Below are positions 10,501 through 22,589 of a stretch of 64,000 bases of DNA, piece by piece. The DNA is from Globodera rostochiensis (taxonomy: Eukaryota > Nematoda > Chromadorea > Rhabditida > Heteroderidae): contig JAEVLN010000020.1 in assembly GCA_018350325.1 (NCBI GenBank), positions 275,546-339,545 of the forward strand, given 5' to 3'. The notes under the pieces were generated by a model. It did not search any database. It was not told the origin of the DNA and saw nothing but the letters and a program-made list of their open reading frames with translations. The position numbers and the translations under genes were made by a program. How positions within the stretch are numbered: position 1 is the first letter of the stretch; each line of letters begins with the position of its first letter.

Positions 10501-11177
10501 TTATTAATGTATTCTATTTCGGATTCGATTGTGTTTTTCACGTCAGTGTGTCAAAGTTTGAATGAATGTGTATATATTTTTTTGAATTGCAGGTGATTGA
10601 TTATATTTTTGCTTACTTTGTGTTTAATTTATATTTTAATTGTTATTAATTAATTATGGGTATGTTTTGTTCTCTTCTCCTAGCCTTTATTTGAAATCTA
10701 ATTGACATTCTTGTTATTTATCTTTGTCGTACATTTATTTAGTATATATGATTATTCAATAAAAATTCGTATATAATTGTTTAATAAAATTATTTGTAAC
10801 TGATAAGACAAATGACTGCCGACGGCTAAAAAGGGTACGAGTAGTTAACGCATCAAGAACACCTGTGGCGAAGAAAGCTTAGATCAATAAAATTAAAACT
10901 ATTTTGTTATTTAATGTATTTCCTATTTTAATGTACACTATTTTACTTATTTTTGTATTAGTCCAATCACTAATTACAAATATTATGATTATTGAAGTTA
11001 ATACTGACAGCTCCCTTTATTTAATTTTCAAAAAATTTAATATTTATTTTATTTATATATCGTCTTAAAAACATTTCAGTTTTTAATTTATATCTTTATA
11101 AAATGATAAACGGGATATATCATTATTTATATTTCTTATGTGTTGGCACAGGTTGAATCAGCAGCATAAAATTTTAT
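10501..11177. other. T-rich stretch with one coding-like islet
   Basis: Apart from the open frame at 10763-10882 no feature was seen. An acceptor-like TTTTGAATTGCAG lies near 10593 without a coding body. Confidence 0.4.
10763..10882 (+). CDS. Coding-like islet, 39 codons, basic C-terminus
   Basis: The frame is open from after TAA at 10760 to TAG at 10880. The GC-richer half reads T-N-D-C-R-R-L-K-R-V-R-V-V-N-A-S-R-T-P-V-A-K-K-A, a basic tail. There is no ATG in frame. A weak acceptor-like TTTGTAACTGATAAG precedes this part. The family is not recognised. Confidence 0.22.
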   Translation, partial: KFVYNCLIKLFVTDKTNDCRRLKRVRVVNASRTPVAKKA

Positions 11178-11357
11178 ATTTAGATGGCTAGCCAAAACTT
11201 GCGGCCCGAATTTTGCGGCCCCGAAACTTGCGGCCCGAAACTTGCGGCCCGAACTTTGCGGCCCTAATTAAAGCAAAAAAAAATCAATGACAAATCAACT
11301 TTTCACACAATTTTTGGCGGTATTGATAAAAAATAAAAGAAAATAATAGTTTGATAA

Positions 11358-11630
11358 AATTTATTTTTTAACTGGAACCACCATGATGACTCTGTTCAAT
11401 TAGGTAGGTTAATTATTGTTCTGAAAGATGGGGACTAGAGACCGGCCAGAAGGGTCGGTCGGTACTTTTCGGTAAAGTACCGAAAAAGCCTCGGTACTTT
11501 CCCGTACCGTCCGATCTCTAATGGGGACGCTTCATGCAGGATAGAATTTGTGTTTACGAATTGGACCCGATCCAGGAGCGTTTTGACTAGGCCACGAGCC
11601 AAAAAATGCATTACAATGATTAAGCATTAA
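11358..11630 (+). pseudogene. Transposon ORF split in frame by a nested MITE
   Basis: Bases 11358-11435 (26 codons) and 11529-11630 (34 codons, including the stop) are both multiples of three and join in the same frame when the MITE and one 8-bp target copy are removed. The pieces end ...I-I-V-L-K-D-G-D and resume A-S-C-R-I-E-F-V-F-T-N-W-T-R-S-R-S. The restored length would be about 59 codons with no ATG, so it is already a fragment of something longer. The protein family is not recognised. Confidence 0.4.
11436..11520. mobile_element. Nested hAT MITE, only 85 bp
   Basis: The element begins TAGAGACCGGCC and ends GGTCCGATCTCTA-like, i.e. ...GTCCGATCTCTA. It is bounded by the perfect 8-bp duplication ATGGGGAC (11428-11435 and 11521-11528). 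The interior is GGTCGGTACTTTTCGGTAAA and its complement, shared with the longer element at 41.64-41.85 kb. This is about as small as a mobilisable hAT derivative gets. It is younger than the host transposon. Confidence 0.93.
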
Positions 11631-11749
11631 AAAATCTGGTCGAGACTTTTGATCGGAATGTAAATCCGAACGACGATCAGCTTAATCACGAGTTTGCGGG
11701 CGGTACAATACCGACGCGTTGGAACAATTTTGATCAGTGGGACGACTAG
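11624..11749 (+). CDS. Second transposon frame, 41 codons
   Basis: Overlapping the end of the previous frame in another register, this ORF runs from after TAA 11621 to TAG 11747. It reads V-E-T-F-D-R-N-V-N-P-N-D-D-Q-L-N-H-E-F-A-G and ends W-N-N-F-D-Q-W-D-D. A frameshift relative to the upstream piece would explain both as one decayed protein. The minus strand also has a 52-codon ATG-led frame here, so strand is not settled. Confidence 0.25.
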   Translation, partial: ALKNLVETFDRNVNPNDDQLNHEFAGGTIPTRWNNFDQWDD

Positions 11750-11979
11750 TCCAGAATACGAGCTATGTATTAACTTTTCTTGCATTTTTATGACAAAATT
11801 GTGTAATAAATTACCAGGATTAAAAGTTATTTTGTCTTTTTTTTTTTTTTGTTTGCTTTAATTAGGGCCGCAAAGTTCGGGCCGCAAGTTTCGGGGCCGC
11901 AAAATTCGGGCCGCAAGTTTCGGGCCGCAAATTTCGGGGCCGCAAATTCGGGCCGTAAGCTTCGCACCACCATTTAGAT

Positions 11980-12414
11980 AAAAGCATTGTTTTGATGTTT
12001 TTTATTTGAATTTTATTTTTCTAAAAGTTTTTAAATTTTTGTGCATCGCCTGAAATTTAACTATGTAAAAAATAAACTTTATTTAGTAGATTTTGATTGA
12101 ATTTAAAATGCAGCATTATAGTCATGTATATTGTTAATAAATATTTATTTTATTTTTCTGACAAAAAAAAATATTAGATTTTTCATATCATCGGTTAATA
12201 AATAATTTTTAATAATCATTTACGGTGCTTTTGGGGTTTCAAAACTTATAAAATCACGACGTTCGTAGTTTCTTCTTTGCTTATTGGCGACTCTTATTCG
12301 TTTTTTTCATATTATAAAGTTGTTTTACTCAGCTGATATATTTTGTTATTTAAATCCCATTTTTTTAAAGTTTGTTTATTAAATTAGGGTTTCAAGAATT
12401 TTTTTAAAATTATG
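11980..12414. other. T-rich stretch with one weak islet
   Basis: A 41-codon plus-strand frame without ATG crosses 12,210-12,335 (T-T-F-V-V-S-S-L-L-I-G-D-S-Y in its GC-richer part). No splice sites support it. Confidence 0.3.
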
Positions 12415-13110
12415 CGTTGATGACCAAATTACTCTAACCGTCTGACTCTCTCTTTTTAGCACACTATTTCATCAAAAAATAAAATGTTCAAAAATAACTA
12501 AAAAAATTAATAGATGGGGTGCGTTGATTACCAAATTACTCTAACCGTCTAACTCTCTCTTTTTAGCACACTATTTCTTCAAAAAATGAAATGTCCAAAA
12601 AAAATAACTAAAAAATTATTAGATGGGATGCGTTTATGACCAAATTACTCTAACCGTCTAACTCTCTCTTTTTAGCACACTTTTTTCTTCAAAAAATAAA
12701 ATGTTCAAAAAAGTAACTAAAATATTAGATGGGTGCGTTGATGACCAAAAAATAAAATGTTCAAAAAAGTAACTAAAAAATTATTAGATGGGGTGCGTTG
12801 ATGACCAAATTACTCTAACCGTCTGACTCTCTCTTTTTAGCACACTATTTCATCAAAAAATAAAATGTTCAAAAAAATAACTAAAAAATTAATAGATGGG
12901 GTGCGTTGATGACCAAATTACTCTAACCGTCTGACTCTCTCTTTTTAGCACACTATTTCATCAAAAATAAAATGTTCAAAAAATAACTTTAAAATTGTTA
13001 GATGGGGTGCGTTTATGACCAAATTACTCTAACCGTCTGACTCTCTCTTTTTAGCACACTATTTCTTCAAAAAATAAAATATTAAAAAAGTAACTAAAAA
13101 ATTAAGCTGG
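12415..13110 (-). repeat. Satellite array B, inverted relative to arrays A and C
   Basis: About six units of ~109 bp in the reverse orientation, recognised by CTCTAACCGTCTGACTCTCT and CACACTATTTC(T/A)TC. One unit around 12733 has lost about half its length: GATGACCAAA runs directly into AAAATAAAATG, an internal deletion that joins the two halves of adjacent units. Confidence 0.9.
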
Positions 13111-13276
13111 TTATTTGTTTTTATTTCATTTGTTTTATTTCATTAGTTATTTTTCTTCATTGACGGATGCAAATTATCAGTTTAGAGTTAATTGGTAAAT
13201 TAAGTCTTATTATGCTGTATTTTGAAGCTCTGTTGTTGAGGTCGTCCATGTCGCTAGTTTAGCCCACCCTGCTTGA

Positions 13277-13372
13277 GAAGAACTCAAGTTCTGCGACCAT
13301 CTCGCCGTGAAGTACGGCTATTCTTGCCTTCAGTCCTTTAAGGAGTATCGAGCACTGCCCTCGGCGTTGTAG
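13277..13372 (+). CDS. Strongly coding-like GC islet, strand ambiguous
   Basis: The plus-strand frame from 13277 to TAG 13370 reads E-E-L-K-F-C-D-H-L-A-V-K-Y-G-Y-S-C-L-Q-S and ends in Y-R-A-L-P-S-A-L. The minus strand is also open from about 13384 down to TAA at 13259 (L-L-K-G-L-K-A-R-I-A-V-L-H-G-E-M-V-A-E-L). The islet has near-balanced base composition in a very AT-rich setting, so something selected or recently inserted is likely. No family is recognised on either strand. Confidence 0.28.
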   Translation, partial: EELKFCDHLAVKYGYSCLQSFKEYRALPSAL

Positions 13373-13384
13373 ACTAATTATAAA

Positions 13385-14666
13385 TACTAAGTGTTTTTTT
13401 ATTATCTACTCTTTACACGCGCCAAAATTGAAAAATATGAGAAGTTCTATGCATTCTCTTGCACTAAAAATAAAAAATAATTATTTCACTCGCAAAATTG
13501 TTCAATTTAATAATTGTTTTTATTATAATCAAATCGAAAATAAAATATATATTGACTCTGCTTTTCTAATGTAACAAACAAAGAATAACGATAAAATTAG
13601 ACTTAGTTCATTTTAATTCTATAATTTACAATATGTACGTGCAATTATTTTGGTATAAATTATAATTATTGCAAAATAAATCCTTTAATTCAAAAATAAA
13701 AATTATTTAATTTTATTCTTTTTCTTTGCTCTCTTACAAATTAGATGAATAAGTAATGCATTTATTTTATGATTTTATAGATAAAAATAATGATTTAATT
13801 TTTTGAATTCGGCATATGATAGCATTATAACTGCTTAAAATTAAAATAATAAAAAATAAATTGGCTAGTCTTCTGGCCATTTTGCTATTTTAAAATAAAA
13901 AGCAAAATTTTTTAAACGATTAATAAAAGATTATTAAAAATTAACAAATGAAGTTTATCATGTTTTATTTAAAATAAATGTTGTTTACAATAAATTTTTC
14001 ACAGAAAACTTTTTAGTCAGAATTATTTCAAATCACTTTAGGGTTTCTTCGATGTGCTCTATTGTTGTTGTTTTTTTTTGGTTGTTATTATTTATTTTAT
14101 TTTTGAATTGATCGTTTATAAAACTTAAAAGAAGAAGCTTAATAAATTTTTATTAATTCTAAATAACATTTATACATTTAAAATATAATTATTATAATCT
14201 GCATAACTTCATTAATTTTTTAAACGTTATATTTTTTATTGGCATATGAAATACTTTATTCGCATTTTGTTAATGATATGATCCAATAATCAGGGTCGGC
14301 AAACAATAAAGAAATTCGTTATCAATATGAGAGTTAAAATTATTTTAAACTTAATTACTAAAACAAAAGTAAATTGAAATAAAAATAGAATGAAATTGCA
14401 AATGCGCAAAAAAATTTAACAAATTTTGAAAATTTCAAAATTAATTATTTATAAAATACTAAAAATAAATTAATAAATTGTTTATTCTCCAGTTCGACGC
14501 AACCGCTACGTAAAGGATAGGTGCTGAGCCACTTAACTAAAGATTTAAGATATAAATATTGTTGAATTGTAATTAAAAATAAAAGGTTATAATGACAAAA
14601 AAAATAAATCGTCTGAAATCGTAAAAATATATTTAATATGTTCAAAACAAATTTGGACTAAAACAC
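13385..14666. other. AT-rich stretch, no gene seen
   Basis: Plus strand turns A-rich after about 13.8 kb. A decayed tRNA-like A-box (GTGGCTCAGC on the minus strand near 14530) lacks the rest of a tRNA. Confidence 0.5.
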
Positions 14667-14765
14667 TCATTTATTACGTCCAACGCCATCACAATCGTTG
14701 GTATTCTCGTGCTTGTAACAAGTCATGCAAAAAATCGGGAAAGGCAGGAGAATACGGATAGCTAA
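14667..14765 (-). CDS. Candidate minus-strand exon, 32 codons
   Basis: Read on the minus strand, a pyrimidine-rich CTGCCTTTCCCGATTTTTTG and TTACAAG precede C-A-C-G-A-G..., giving H-E-N-T-N-D-C-D-G-V-G-R-N-K and TGA at 14667. A plus-strand frame over the same bases encodes a hydrophobic segment (A-I-T-I-V-G-I-L-V-L-V-T). Minus is preferred because of the acceptor. Unrecognised. Confidence 0.23.
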   Translation of the reverse strand, partial: LAIRILLPFPIFCMTCYKHENTNDCDGVGRNK

Positions 14766-16437
14766 TTAAACTTAATCCTATGTAATATATAAAACAAAAA
14801 CCAACAAAAAATATACACCAAGAATGCCACAAGTTTTTGATTAACAAAATCGAAAAGAAAAATACTTAAATAAACATTGGTTTGGTAAAAATTCAAATTT
14901 TCGCGTAATGCATAATAAAAATAAACATTTTCGTCAATAACTAAAGGAGACAACAAATATGTGACTGGTACAAATAAAAAATAAATCCGAGGTAATTATT
15001 CATTTTAAACCAGATCATTTTGAAGTTGTTTTGACCTGCAACCGCCGGTTATTCGGCCTTTGCAAATATATTCATAGAATATATTGAACATATTTCTGTA
15101 TAGAAAATATTAAAAAATTAAACTTTAAAAAATAAAACCCTAATAATGATAAGATCATAAATGCGATTCTATAAATTTTACAAATAAAAAAGAATCAGGC
15201 AATGCATAACAAACGTCTACAGAGAAATATTTAATTGTTATATAGAAATAAAATGTGATGATTACATAAATATTAAAGCAAAATATAAATAAATGTTTAA
15301 CGATTATTTTAATATATATTTTACAACGACAAACGAATAAAAGAATTGATTATTTCTAGCAAAATCATTATGGAAAAATAGCATCTGATTTGTCTTAATG
15401 CCAGCCCTTCCGATAATGCGTCACTATCTGTTCGTTATCCTTTTCTAATTTATATTTAAATACAACTTAGTTTGAATAATCTAATTAATTTCTATTTCAG
15501 CCATTACTTTAATTAATTTAGAAAAAATCATTTACGCAACTCATAACTTTTTTTGTTCTTATTTTTATTAAATCACAGCCAGTTATATATTTTTGCTAAG
15601 ATTGATCAGAGAAAGTTTAAATACATAGATCGTATATCTCTCTCATTCTCAAGGAATTTTTATTTTATTGAATTTGCAGGAATCGTTGATCGGTCAGTGC
15701 GTCGTCGGTCTGTCGATGCCTCTTTAACGCTTAGCTTACCATAATTTTGAATAAAAAATTTTTATAATTTCCAATTACATTATTTATGATATTTATCTTT
15801 CAATAAAATTTTCAGACAAAAAGTTTTGAGTAAAAAAATGAATGCTTAAAACCTTTTTTAATAACCCTTTTATATCCTTTTAATTTGCCCGGATTATTTT
15901 TTTATCGTACAAATTTTATTATTCGCATTTTTATGAGAATAATATTATTTATTTTTTAATTTCTTTTCAAAACTTAACTAGTCGGCGCGCGGGCATGCCT
16001 GTGAATAGATGAAGCTTGGGAATTTGCGCATTTGTAGTTTTTATTTCCCCCTTTTTTGCAATTGTAATGATTACTTTTCTCGTGTTAGTTATTAATTTTT
16101 TTATTTATTAATTTAATACTCTTTTTTCAAGCTCATGCAATATTTTATTGATAATGCAAACTTATTAAGTAATTTAAGTCGAATAATTATAATTTTCCAT
16201 ATCAGTACTTGTAGTGATGTCCGTTGCTAAATAGTGTCAACAGATGGATTTACGGGGCGGGGTTGGCCCCTTCATTTTTTAATTCAATTTTTCATTTGAT
16301 CACAACAGGCAGCCTGCTCGCAGATTAGTATGAATTTATTTTAATTAATTTTTTTATGCTTTACTTAATTCATTTTAAAATTTTAATTAACTATATTATT
16401 TTTTGTTAAACTATTAATTTATATGGCCATAATTTTT
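14766..16437. other. AT-rich stretch with small GC patches
   Basis: Patches at 15,395-15,450 (open on both strands for 17-24 codons), 15,679-15,740 (after TGAATTTGCAG, an acceptor match, 20 codons to a stop) and 15,980-16,020 have no decisive support. The plus strand switches back to T-rich near 15.5 kb. Confidence 0.35.
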
Positions 16438-16662
16438 TTAAATTTTGTGGTTCAATTTTATACTTAACTCACGCAATTTTTTACAACATTTCTTGTACAA
16501 TTTGTGTTTTGTTAATCCGTGAGGGACCCCCTCATCGATTCGAGTCCTTTGCTTCGCCTTCGGCTCGATTCGAGTCCCTGCTGAGTCTTGTTGGTTGAAG
16601 CCGATCAAACTGCTGTAGGCGAGGGATGAAGGCCGACTCCTCTTTATTTGCAATTCTGGCAT
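16438..16662 (-). CDS. Open frame (74 aa) over a duplicated GGACTCGAATCGA motif
   Basis: An ATG at 16660-16662 opens 74 codons on the minus strand. The GC-rich N-terminal half contains GGACTCGAATCGA twice (about 16535-16575), so the protein repeats T-R-I. The motif is the complement of a tRNA B-box (GATTCGAGTCC on the plus strand), so this may be tRNA/SINE debris rather than a gene. The lysine-rich C-terminal half is what AT-rich DNA encodes by default. Confidence 0.15.
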   Translation of the reverse strand: MPELQIKRSRPSSLAYSSLIGFNQQDSAGTRIEPKAKQRTRIDEGVPHGLTKHKLYKKCCKKLRELSIKLNHKI

Positions 16663-18720
16663 TTAATTATTAAATTGGTATTTTTATTTTTAATAGTTTT
16701 ATCGGGTTTGCGATCTTTGCGACAACATTAAAAATGAGCTTTATTCTGGATTAAAAGCTATTATAGAATAGTATTGTATATTTTTTTGTTGAGCTTTTGG
16801 TTATGCATAATAATTTATTTCAATTTTATGCTTGAGTTTAGCAAGCAAAATGATTACATTTCTTGTTTTGATAATAACAAATTAAATGTTCTTACTTGCC
16901 AAAAAGAAAAAAAAAATTTGTAAAATAAATTATTTAAGACTGAAGACTTTAGAGGTTTAATGAGTTTTTTACACTGTTCAGTGTGCACGCCATGATGCTG
17001 TAAATGAGTCGTTCATATGAACTTTTGGCCCTTGATTTCTAAGGCTATTTAAATTGTTTGATGCTTTATTTTTTTTAAAATTTATTAGCTATAATATACA
17101 CAAAAATTAGTTATTTATTTTGGTAAAGTTTAGTAGGACTTATATTGTTTTTGTTGTTTTTTGTGATTATACAATTTTAGACGCTTCAACTTTTTAACTC
17201 TTATTAATCTAATTTTTTTATTATCATATTTATCAGAAGTCCCGGCACATACGCATACTATTAGGTAGTTAGAATATATAGAATCTTTTTTATAATATAC
17301 AATACAATTTTCATTCATCAACATTTACTACACTTTAATAACGTAATTTTTATTTCGCGCCAATAAGCTTTCAGATGAAACAAATCCTTTTAAATTTCAG
17401 CACATTTAATATTCGAATTTTAACTGTCAAGGACAAATTATTTTATTTTATTGAACATTTTTTTGTACAAATCAATTGCATTAATAAATAGTTAAATTCA
17501 AATTTTAATTCACTCAGAGTTGCGTGAAATTTAACGCTGCTCAAAAAACTTTTGATTTAAAAAAAAAGTATTGAATTTTAACAATTTATAATACTTAGGG
17601 TTATAAAAATGTTAATGAAATTTTAAGGATTTATACGTAAGTGTATTTTATATATTTTTTTGACCATTCCACGTTTCTTTATCACGGCAACTGTTTCATT
17701 TACCCCGGCGACATTTTTTTGGACTTGGGGCTTCAATTTTCTACAAGTTTTAATAAATGTCCCTTTAAAATCTACTTTTATCTTCTTTGATAAATTAATT
17801 TTTAATAGTAGAATGTAAGATTTCTTTAAAAACTGAATCATTACTATACAAACAAATTTTCCTTAACTCTAAACTTTGGTAAAAACTTTTTAATATGTAA
17901 TATTATTATATATATTTTGTCTTTTATTGTTGGGGTTGTTACAGATTCTTTTATTAATTGTTGAATCATTAACATCAATTTTGTGTCCGTATTCCCATTA
18001 TGGTGTCTGCCTTTTAACAAATTTAATGATTATAAATTAATTGATACGTTTTAATTTTAGATTTGTAATCTTGGCGCAAACCCATTTTTGTTTAAATCGG
18101 CCAAAGGAAAATTTGTCCGCTTTATTTTCATGAAATAAATAATTAATTTATATAATTATATTCGCCAGTTTTAATGCTTGTCACTTAATTGGGTCATTCC
18201 TGCGCTTTCAAACGCACAAATTTTAAAAAGCAAGTTCCGAAATTTAGCAAACATTTACTCCTTGTTAATTGTCAAATTGATTTTGATTTTAATTGTCTTT
18301 TTCCCATTGTATTTATATGTGTGCGCAAACTCGTCACGGTGAAAAACGACTTGATGATATTGTATTAATTGTTTATTTAATTTTTTTTAAATTATTTTAA
18401 ATGATTTAATTAATACAAAATTATGTAAACATTTAGTTTTAACAATTTGATGATAAATAAAATATTAAATGCATTGACAATTGAGATAAGATAATATTTG
18501 AAGCAATATTCATTTTTTAAAGAATTAAAAAAAACATCAATGTAATTAGTTTATATTTTTCAAAAAGTAATAAATTATCTAAAAGAGAGAAATCCGAGGC
18601 CAATAAACACCACAAAAATAAAATTTTAAAAATAAAAAATATTTCTTTCTTTTTAATCTTACACGATCGATTAAATTTTATACGTTAAACAAAAGTCCTA
18701 TACGATTAAGGCAATCTTTT
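16663..18720. other. T-rich stretch with one minus-strand ORF
   Basis: Apart from the ORF at 17623-17841 and a small islet at 16,975-17,000 (after CACTGTTCAG) nothing can be supported. Confidence 0.4.
17623..17841 (-). CDS. Lysine-rich ORF (72 aa)
   Basis: An ATG at 17839-17841 opens 72 codons. The middle (K-P-Q-V-Q-K-N-V-A-G-V-N-E-T-V-A-V-I-K-K) is less AT-driven than the ends and looks coding. GTAAATG inside it (after CGCCGGG) is a donor match, so it could be an exon. The protein is not recognised; the basic bias alone is not informative. Confidence 0.22.
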   Translation of the reverse strand: MIQFLKKSYILLLKINLSKKIKVDFKGTFIKTCRKLKPQVQKNVAGVNETVAVIKKRGMVKKIYKIHLRINP

Positions 18721-18990
18721 GTTTACTAGAATCATTATTTATAATGTTTTATGTTCACATGAATTAACAAAATTCAACTCCACAAGCATACTCAGAAAAT
18801 AAAAAATACAAATAAATGTTCATTAAATAAAAACTCTTTCTTTTACCATTTAATTTTCACGCAATTTTAAACCATTCCATTGCATTCATTTTCCAGTCCT
18901 CTTAATTTCTTTTTAATGAATAAAAAAACTGGGATATCAAATTATTTTTATTTTTTATTCTTTATAAACTTACGTTTTTATATTATTAAA
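18721..18990. repeat. Half of a fold-back element: left arm plus loop
   Basis: The arm (18721-18903) begins GTTTACTAGAATCATT. It reappears, reverse-complemented, at 51036-51203, ending AATGATTCTAGTAAAC. The adjacent loop (18905-18990, containing AAACTGGGATATCAAATTA) reappears at ~50950-51030 in the same orientation. Copy 1 is therefore left arm + loop and copy 2 is loop + right arm, as expected if the full element has ~180-bp terminal inverted repeats around an ~85-bp loop. Confidence 0.7.
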
Positions 18991-21900
18991 AGTTTAAAAA
19001 ATTTAATATAACTTTGCCCACATTTTATTCAAATCCCAAACGAAGAAAATAGGTTAAAAAAATTAATGGTTTGAACAATATGTTAGGTTATTATGTATTT
19101 ATTTTAATTTTATTTATACGCATCAATACAAATCATTAGAGATTATTATACTCAATTAAGTGCTAATGCTTAATTATTATGTTTTTGTAGAAAATAAAGA
19201 TTGCTATTTTTAATTCGAATTCGGTTATACATTTCTTATCACCAAAAAAATGTCTTTGGTGATTTTGTTACTGAATACCTTGCATTTGGACGCGTTAGCA
19301 TTTTTTCAATATTGATTCTGACAATATTATTTAATTTTTAAGAAGATAGAATAATTTTATGTGCTTTATCTTTCTTTCACAATCATTGCAAATGCTTACA
19401 TTTTTAAATAAATACAATTGCAATCGGCATCCATTCTAGTTGCACAAAAGCCATTCATGATTTTTTGTAATTCTATGGTCTTTATTATCATTTTTTATTT
19501 TTTTTTAGTTTAGAGTTTTAAAATAATTAATTTTCTAGGTATTTTGTATTTTAAATTGTGAAGCTGTGAAACATCTCAAATTTGAAGTGCACAATTTTCC
19601 AAAAAAGCCATTGAATCATTTGTATTAGATTTATTTAATTGTTGCTAATGTATGAGTAAAATCTGCAGATTCAGCAAATAATTTAGTAATTTCACCAGCA
19701 GATTGAATATTTTGTCTTTTTACGTTCGATTGAATACACTTGCAAATTTTCATTCCGTTTATTTATTGAATTTAATTAAAACTATTATAATAATATTTTA
19801 AATTTCAAAAACCAAATAAAAATTTTATTTACACTTGTAAGTTTAATATCTCAAAAATGTTGATTGGATTTTTTTAAAAAGTATTTTTGTTCATGTGAAT
19901 ATGCTAATTCTTCACATTTAGTATAGATACAAATTTAAACAATCGTTGAAAACAATCATTATAACAACTTTTAAATTTGGTTAATTTAATTTTGATAGAG
20001 CTTGGCTAGTTGTTAGCATACAATCCAATCATACAATTTGAAGTATTAGCCTGTTTGTATATATAGAATCATTTACAAATTTTAAATAATATTTTTATCT
20101 GCATTTATTTTAAATTTAATATTAGGTAGCCTAAATGAATTAATTAGGAATTCACTTTACAAACTATTTATTCATTTTGTATATTAATAACTTTTTTTAA
20201 TTAAAAAAAAATTGTTTTTAACTTGAATTTACGGTTGTTCGAATTTACGGTTGTTCTAATATAAATAATATATTTTTATTCACCCAATATTTGTTATTTT
20301 TAATTGATTTTTTTTATTGCATAGTATTCATGTGTTTTTTAGCAGTTGTATTTGCGTAACTAATGAATGTAGCTTATATTCTTAATAATATAATTCGATT
20401 TTTTGATATGATTAAATTAATTATCGAGTTAAAATTTTGAAAATAAAAACCTTTTATTTTGGGTTTTTTAATATAACATTTTACTTTATGTGAATAAAAT
20501 TTCATAAGAATTTGGGGCGTACAAATTCTATTGTATCGTTTAGTTATTTTTTTAGCATTAATTATTAAGCCATTTTTGAATAGATGATGTAAAATGGTCC
20601 CTTGCACATACGGTGTTCAATGTTGTTTACTTCAGCCTTCATACATTCTTGTGTAATATATATGTATTTATAAAATTCTTACTCCTTATGTTAGTTTCGG
20701 AGTCTTTTAATTTTTAACTAAGTTTTTTTTTGGGAAAAATATCAAACAATAATATTAATCTTAATTATATCAATCATCTTATGATCTTGGCAACATTTAT
20801 AACGTGTCCGGGATATTTCAAATATTCATTTGTGTTCAACTGTTCCCATATTAGAAATTTAGAATGTATTTAGTAAATCTGTGAAACAAAATATTATTTT
20901 ATTGAGAATATGTTGCTTGTTAAACAAACTTAATTTAGCTATGTATTTGGTGATTAAGCCTATATAATTTTTCTCTTTAAGCTCTTATGTTTAGCCATTT
21001 TTTAAGGTTACTTGAGTTAACTTTTTGGTTAATAATTCTTTAAAATTTAAGCTTCGCAACATATTTTTCCATGTACGATGAAACCCCTTGGTGCTCGCCT
21101 TGGGGCTCTTTAAACGCATAAGCACTTAATATTAAATCTTAAAAAGAAATAATCAATTTGTGTCTGCAAGACCGTAATTTATTGACATTAAATGCTTTTT
21201 TATAAAAATTTGCTATTATTCTCATATTGATCGATTCATAATAATTAATTTGTACTCCCAGAATTAAAGTTCAATTATTATTAACGTGCTGAAAAACCTC
21301 ATGCTTGATGGCTCGACTGAGCAAATTTCCGGGTTTTAATACAACATTAACAGTTTATATGAATATGTTTTAATTTTCATTTATTTTTTATTTAAGATTG
21401 GAGCGTATGAAACGGAATAACTACTTTTTATTAATCAAACTAGAATATTTTTTCTTCATTTTATATTGTAGGTTGTCTGTTGTATTTATTGGTCTTGGGT
21501 TTTCAACTTTAGAATCATAGATAATTTAACAATTAATTGCATGATATTATTATTTTATTTCAAAATTCTAAAAATAAAAACTGCTTTTTAAATAAATTAT
21601 GCCCCAAGACATTTTCTGTATGAAACCTGAAAAAAATAATTTATTCGCTTCATTTTAATTCTTAATGGTTTTTCCCTCACATGTACGTGCCGAACTCATT
21701 TTCACTCGTTTCAACCAAAACCTGCAACGTCAGCAGAGCTAGCAGGGTTGTGTCGGGTTGGCAACCCAACCCTACTTTAGTCAATACTACATTTAAATAA
21801 CATTATAAAACTTTAATTTTTTTAATATAAATTTTGGTTTCAACTTTTATTTAGATATATTTTTCTTTCTATAAAATTTATTTTGTATATTAGCTTAAGA

Positions 21901-22589
21901 TTTGTTTATTTAATTTTATTTATAGAATGCTGTTAATATGTCAATGATTAATACATTGTTTTTGAAATATCATACAAATTTTAATTTGAGTTATTGTTAA
22001 ATTTTAGTTTTCTATAATATTAATAACATTGTTTATTCTTTATGATACTAATAACATCATTATGGCACAAAATTATAAAAATTAACTTGTATTTAAATGT
22101 TTATCGATTTATCTTTGATTCTATAATAGATTGTTCAAATGAATAATAAATGAATTAATTAAAATTAGGATTTAGGTAATTTTAAATTTTTCGAAGTTTG
22201 TAATTCTTCAGAATAATTTATTCTGGAAAGCTGCGAAGTACTTTTTCTTTGTATTTACAATTTTTTTAAATAAATATTTGCTAAATTTTAAATCTAGCTT
22301 TTCAGAAATTTTTTAATGTAGAATTTTCTTTCATTTTTTAAAATATTGAAGCATTTTTTTCAAGTCTTAGGTGCGGTCTTTAAATAATTTGTAGTTACAA
22401 ATTGATTACATCCTTTGAACATTTAATAATCATTATTTTTTTTCATAATTTAATTAATGTTTCTATTATTTAGAAGAATACATCTTATATTTTACTTTTT
22501 ATATTTGTCAATAATATATTGCTATCTCTATAACTTTAAAAAATTTCTAAATTGCCTTCTAAAAATTAAAAGAAAAAATTGAGGTCATC
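18991..22589. other. Long T-rich stretch, one small ORF
   Basis: Nearly uniform T-rich DNA for 3.6 kb. A direct copy of the word GAATTTACGGTTGTTC sits near 20225-20255. The only coding-like islet is 21681-21800. Confidence 0.5.
21681..21800 (+). CDS. Small ATG-led ORF (39 aa) in a GC islet
   Basis: An ATG at 21681 opens 39 codons (M-Y-V-P-N-S-F-S-L-V-S-T-K-T-C-N-V-S-R) to TAA at 21798. The 3' half includes the near-palindrome GGGTTGGCAACCCAACCCT, which suggests a transposon end, so the ORF may be incidental. No target duplication was found. Confidence 0.17.
   Translation: MYVPNSFSLVSTKTCNVSRASRVVSGWQPNPTLVNTTFK

Larger units (their letters stand above)
11186..11971. mobile_element. DNA transposon with GCGGCCCGAA-rich ends (786 bp)
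   Basis: The ends are imperfect inverted repeats made of several GCGGCCCGAA(A)CTT units (left 11186-11266, right 11865-11971). They are flanked by a perfect 8-bp duplication ATTTAGAT at 11178-11185 and 11972-11979. An 8-bp duplication fits hAT-like or related superfamilies. The interior has two coding-like frames and a nested 85-bp hAT MITE with its own duplication. It is probably a short, defective derivative of a protein-coding element. Confidence 0.85.

Noticed and set aside
14470..14535. Minus-strand tRNA-like GTGGCTCAGC...
   Set aside because: B-box and stems are absent; at best a decayed tRNA fragment.
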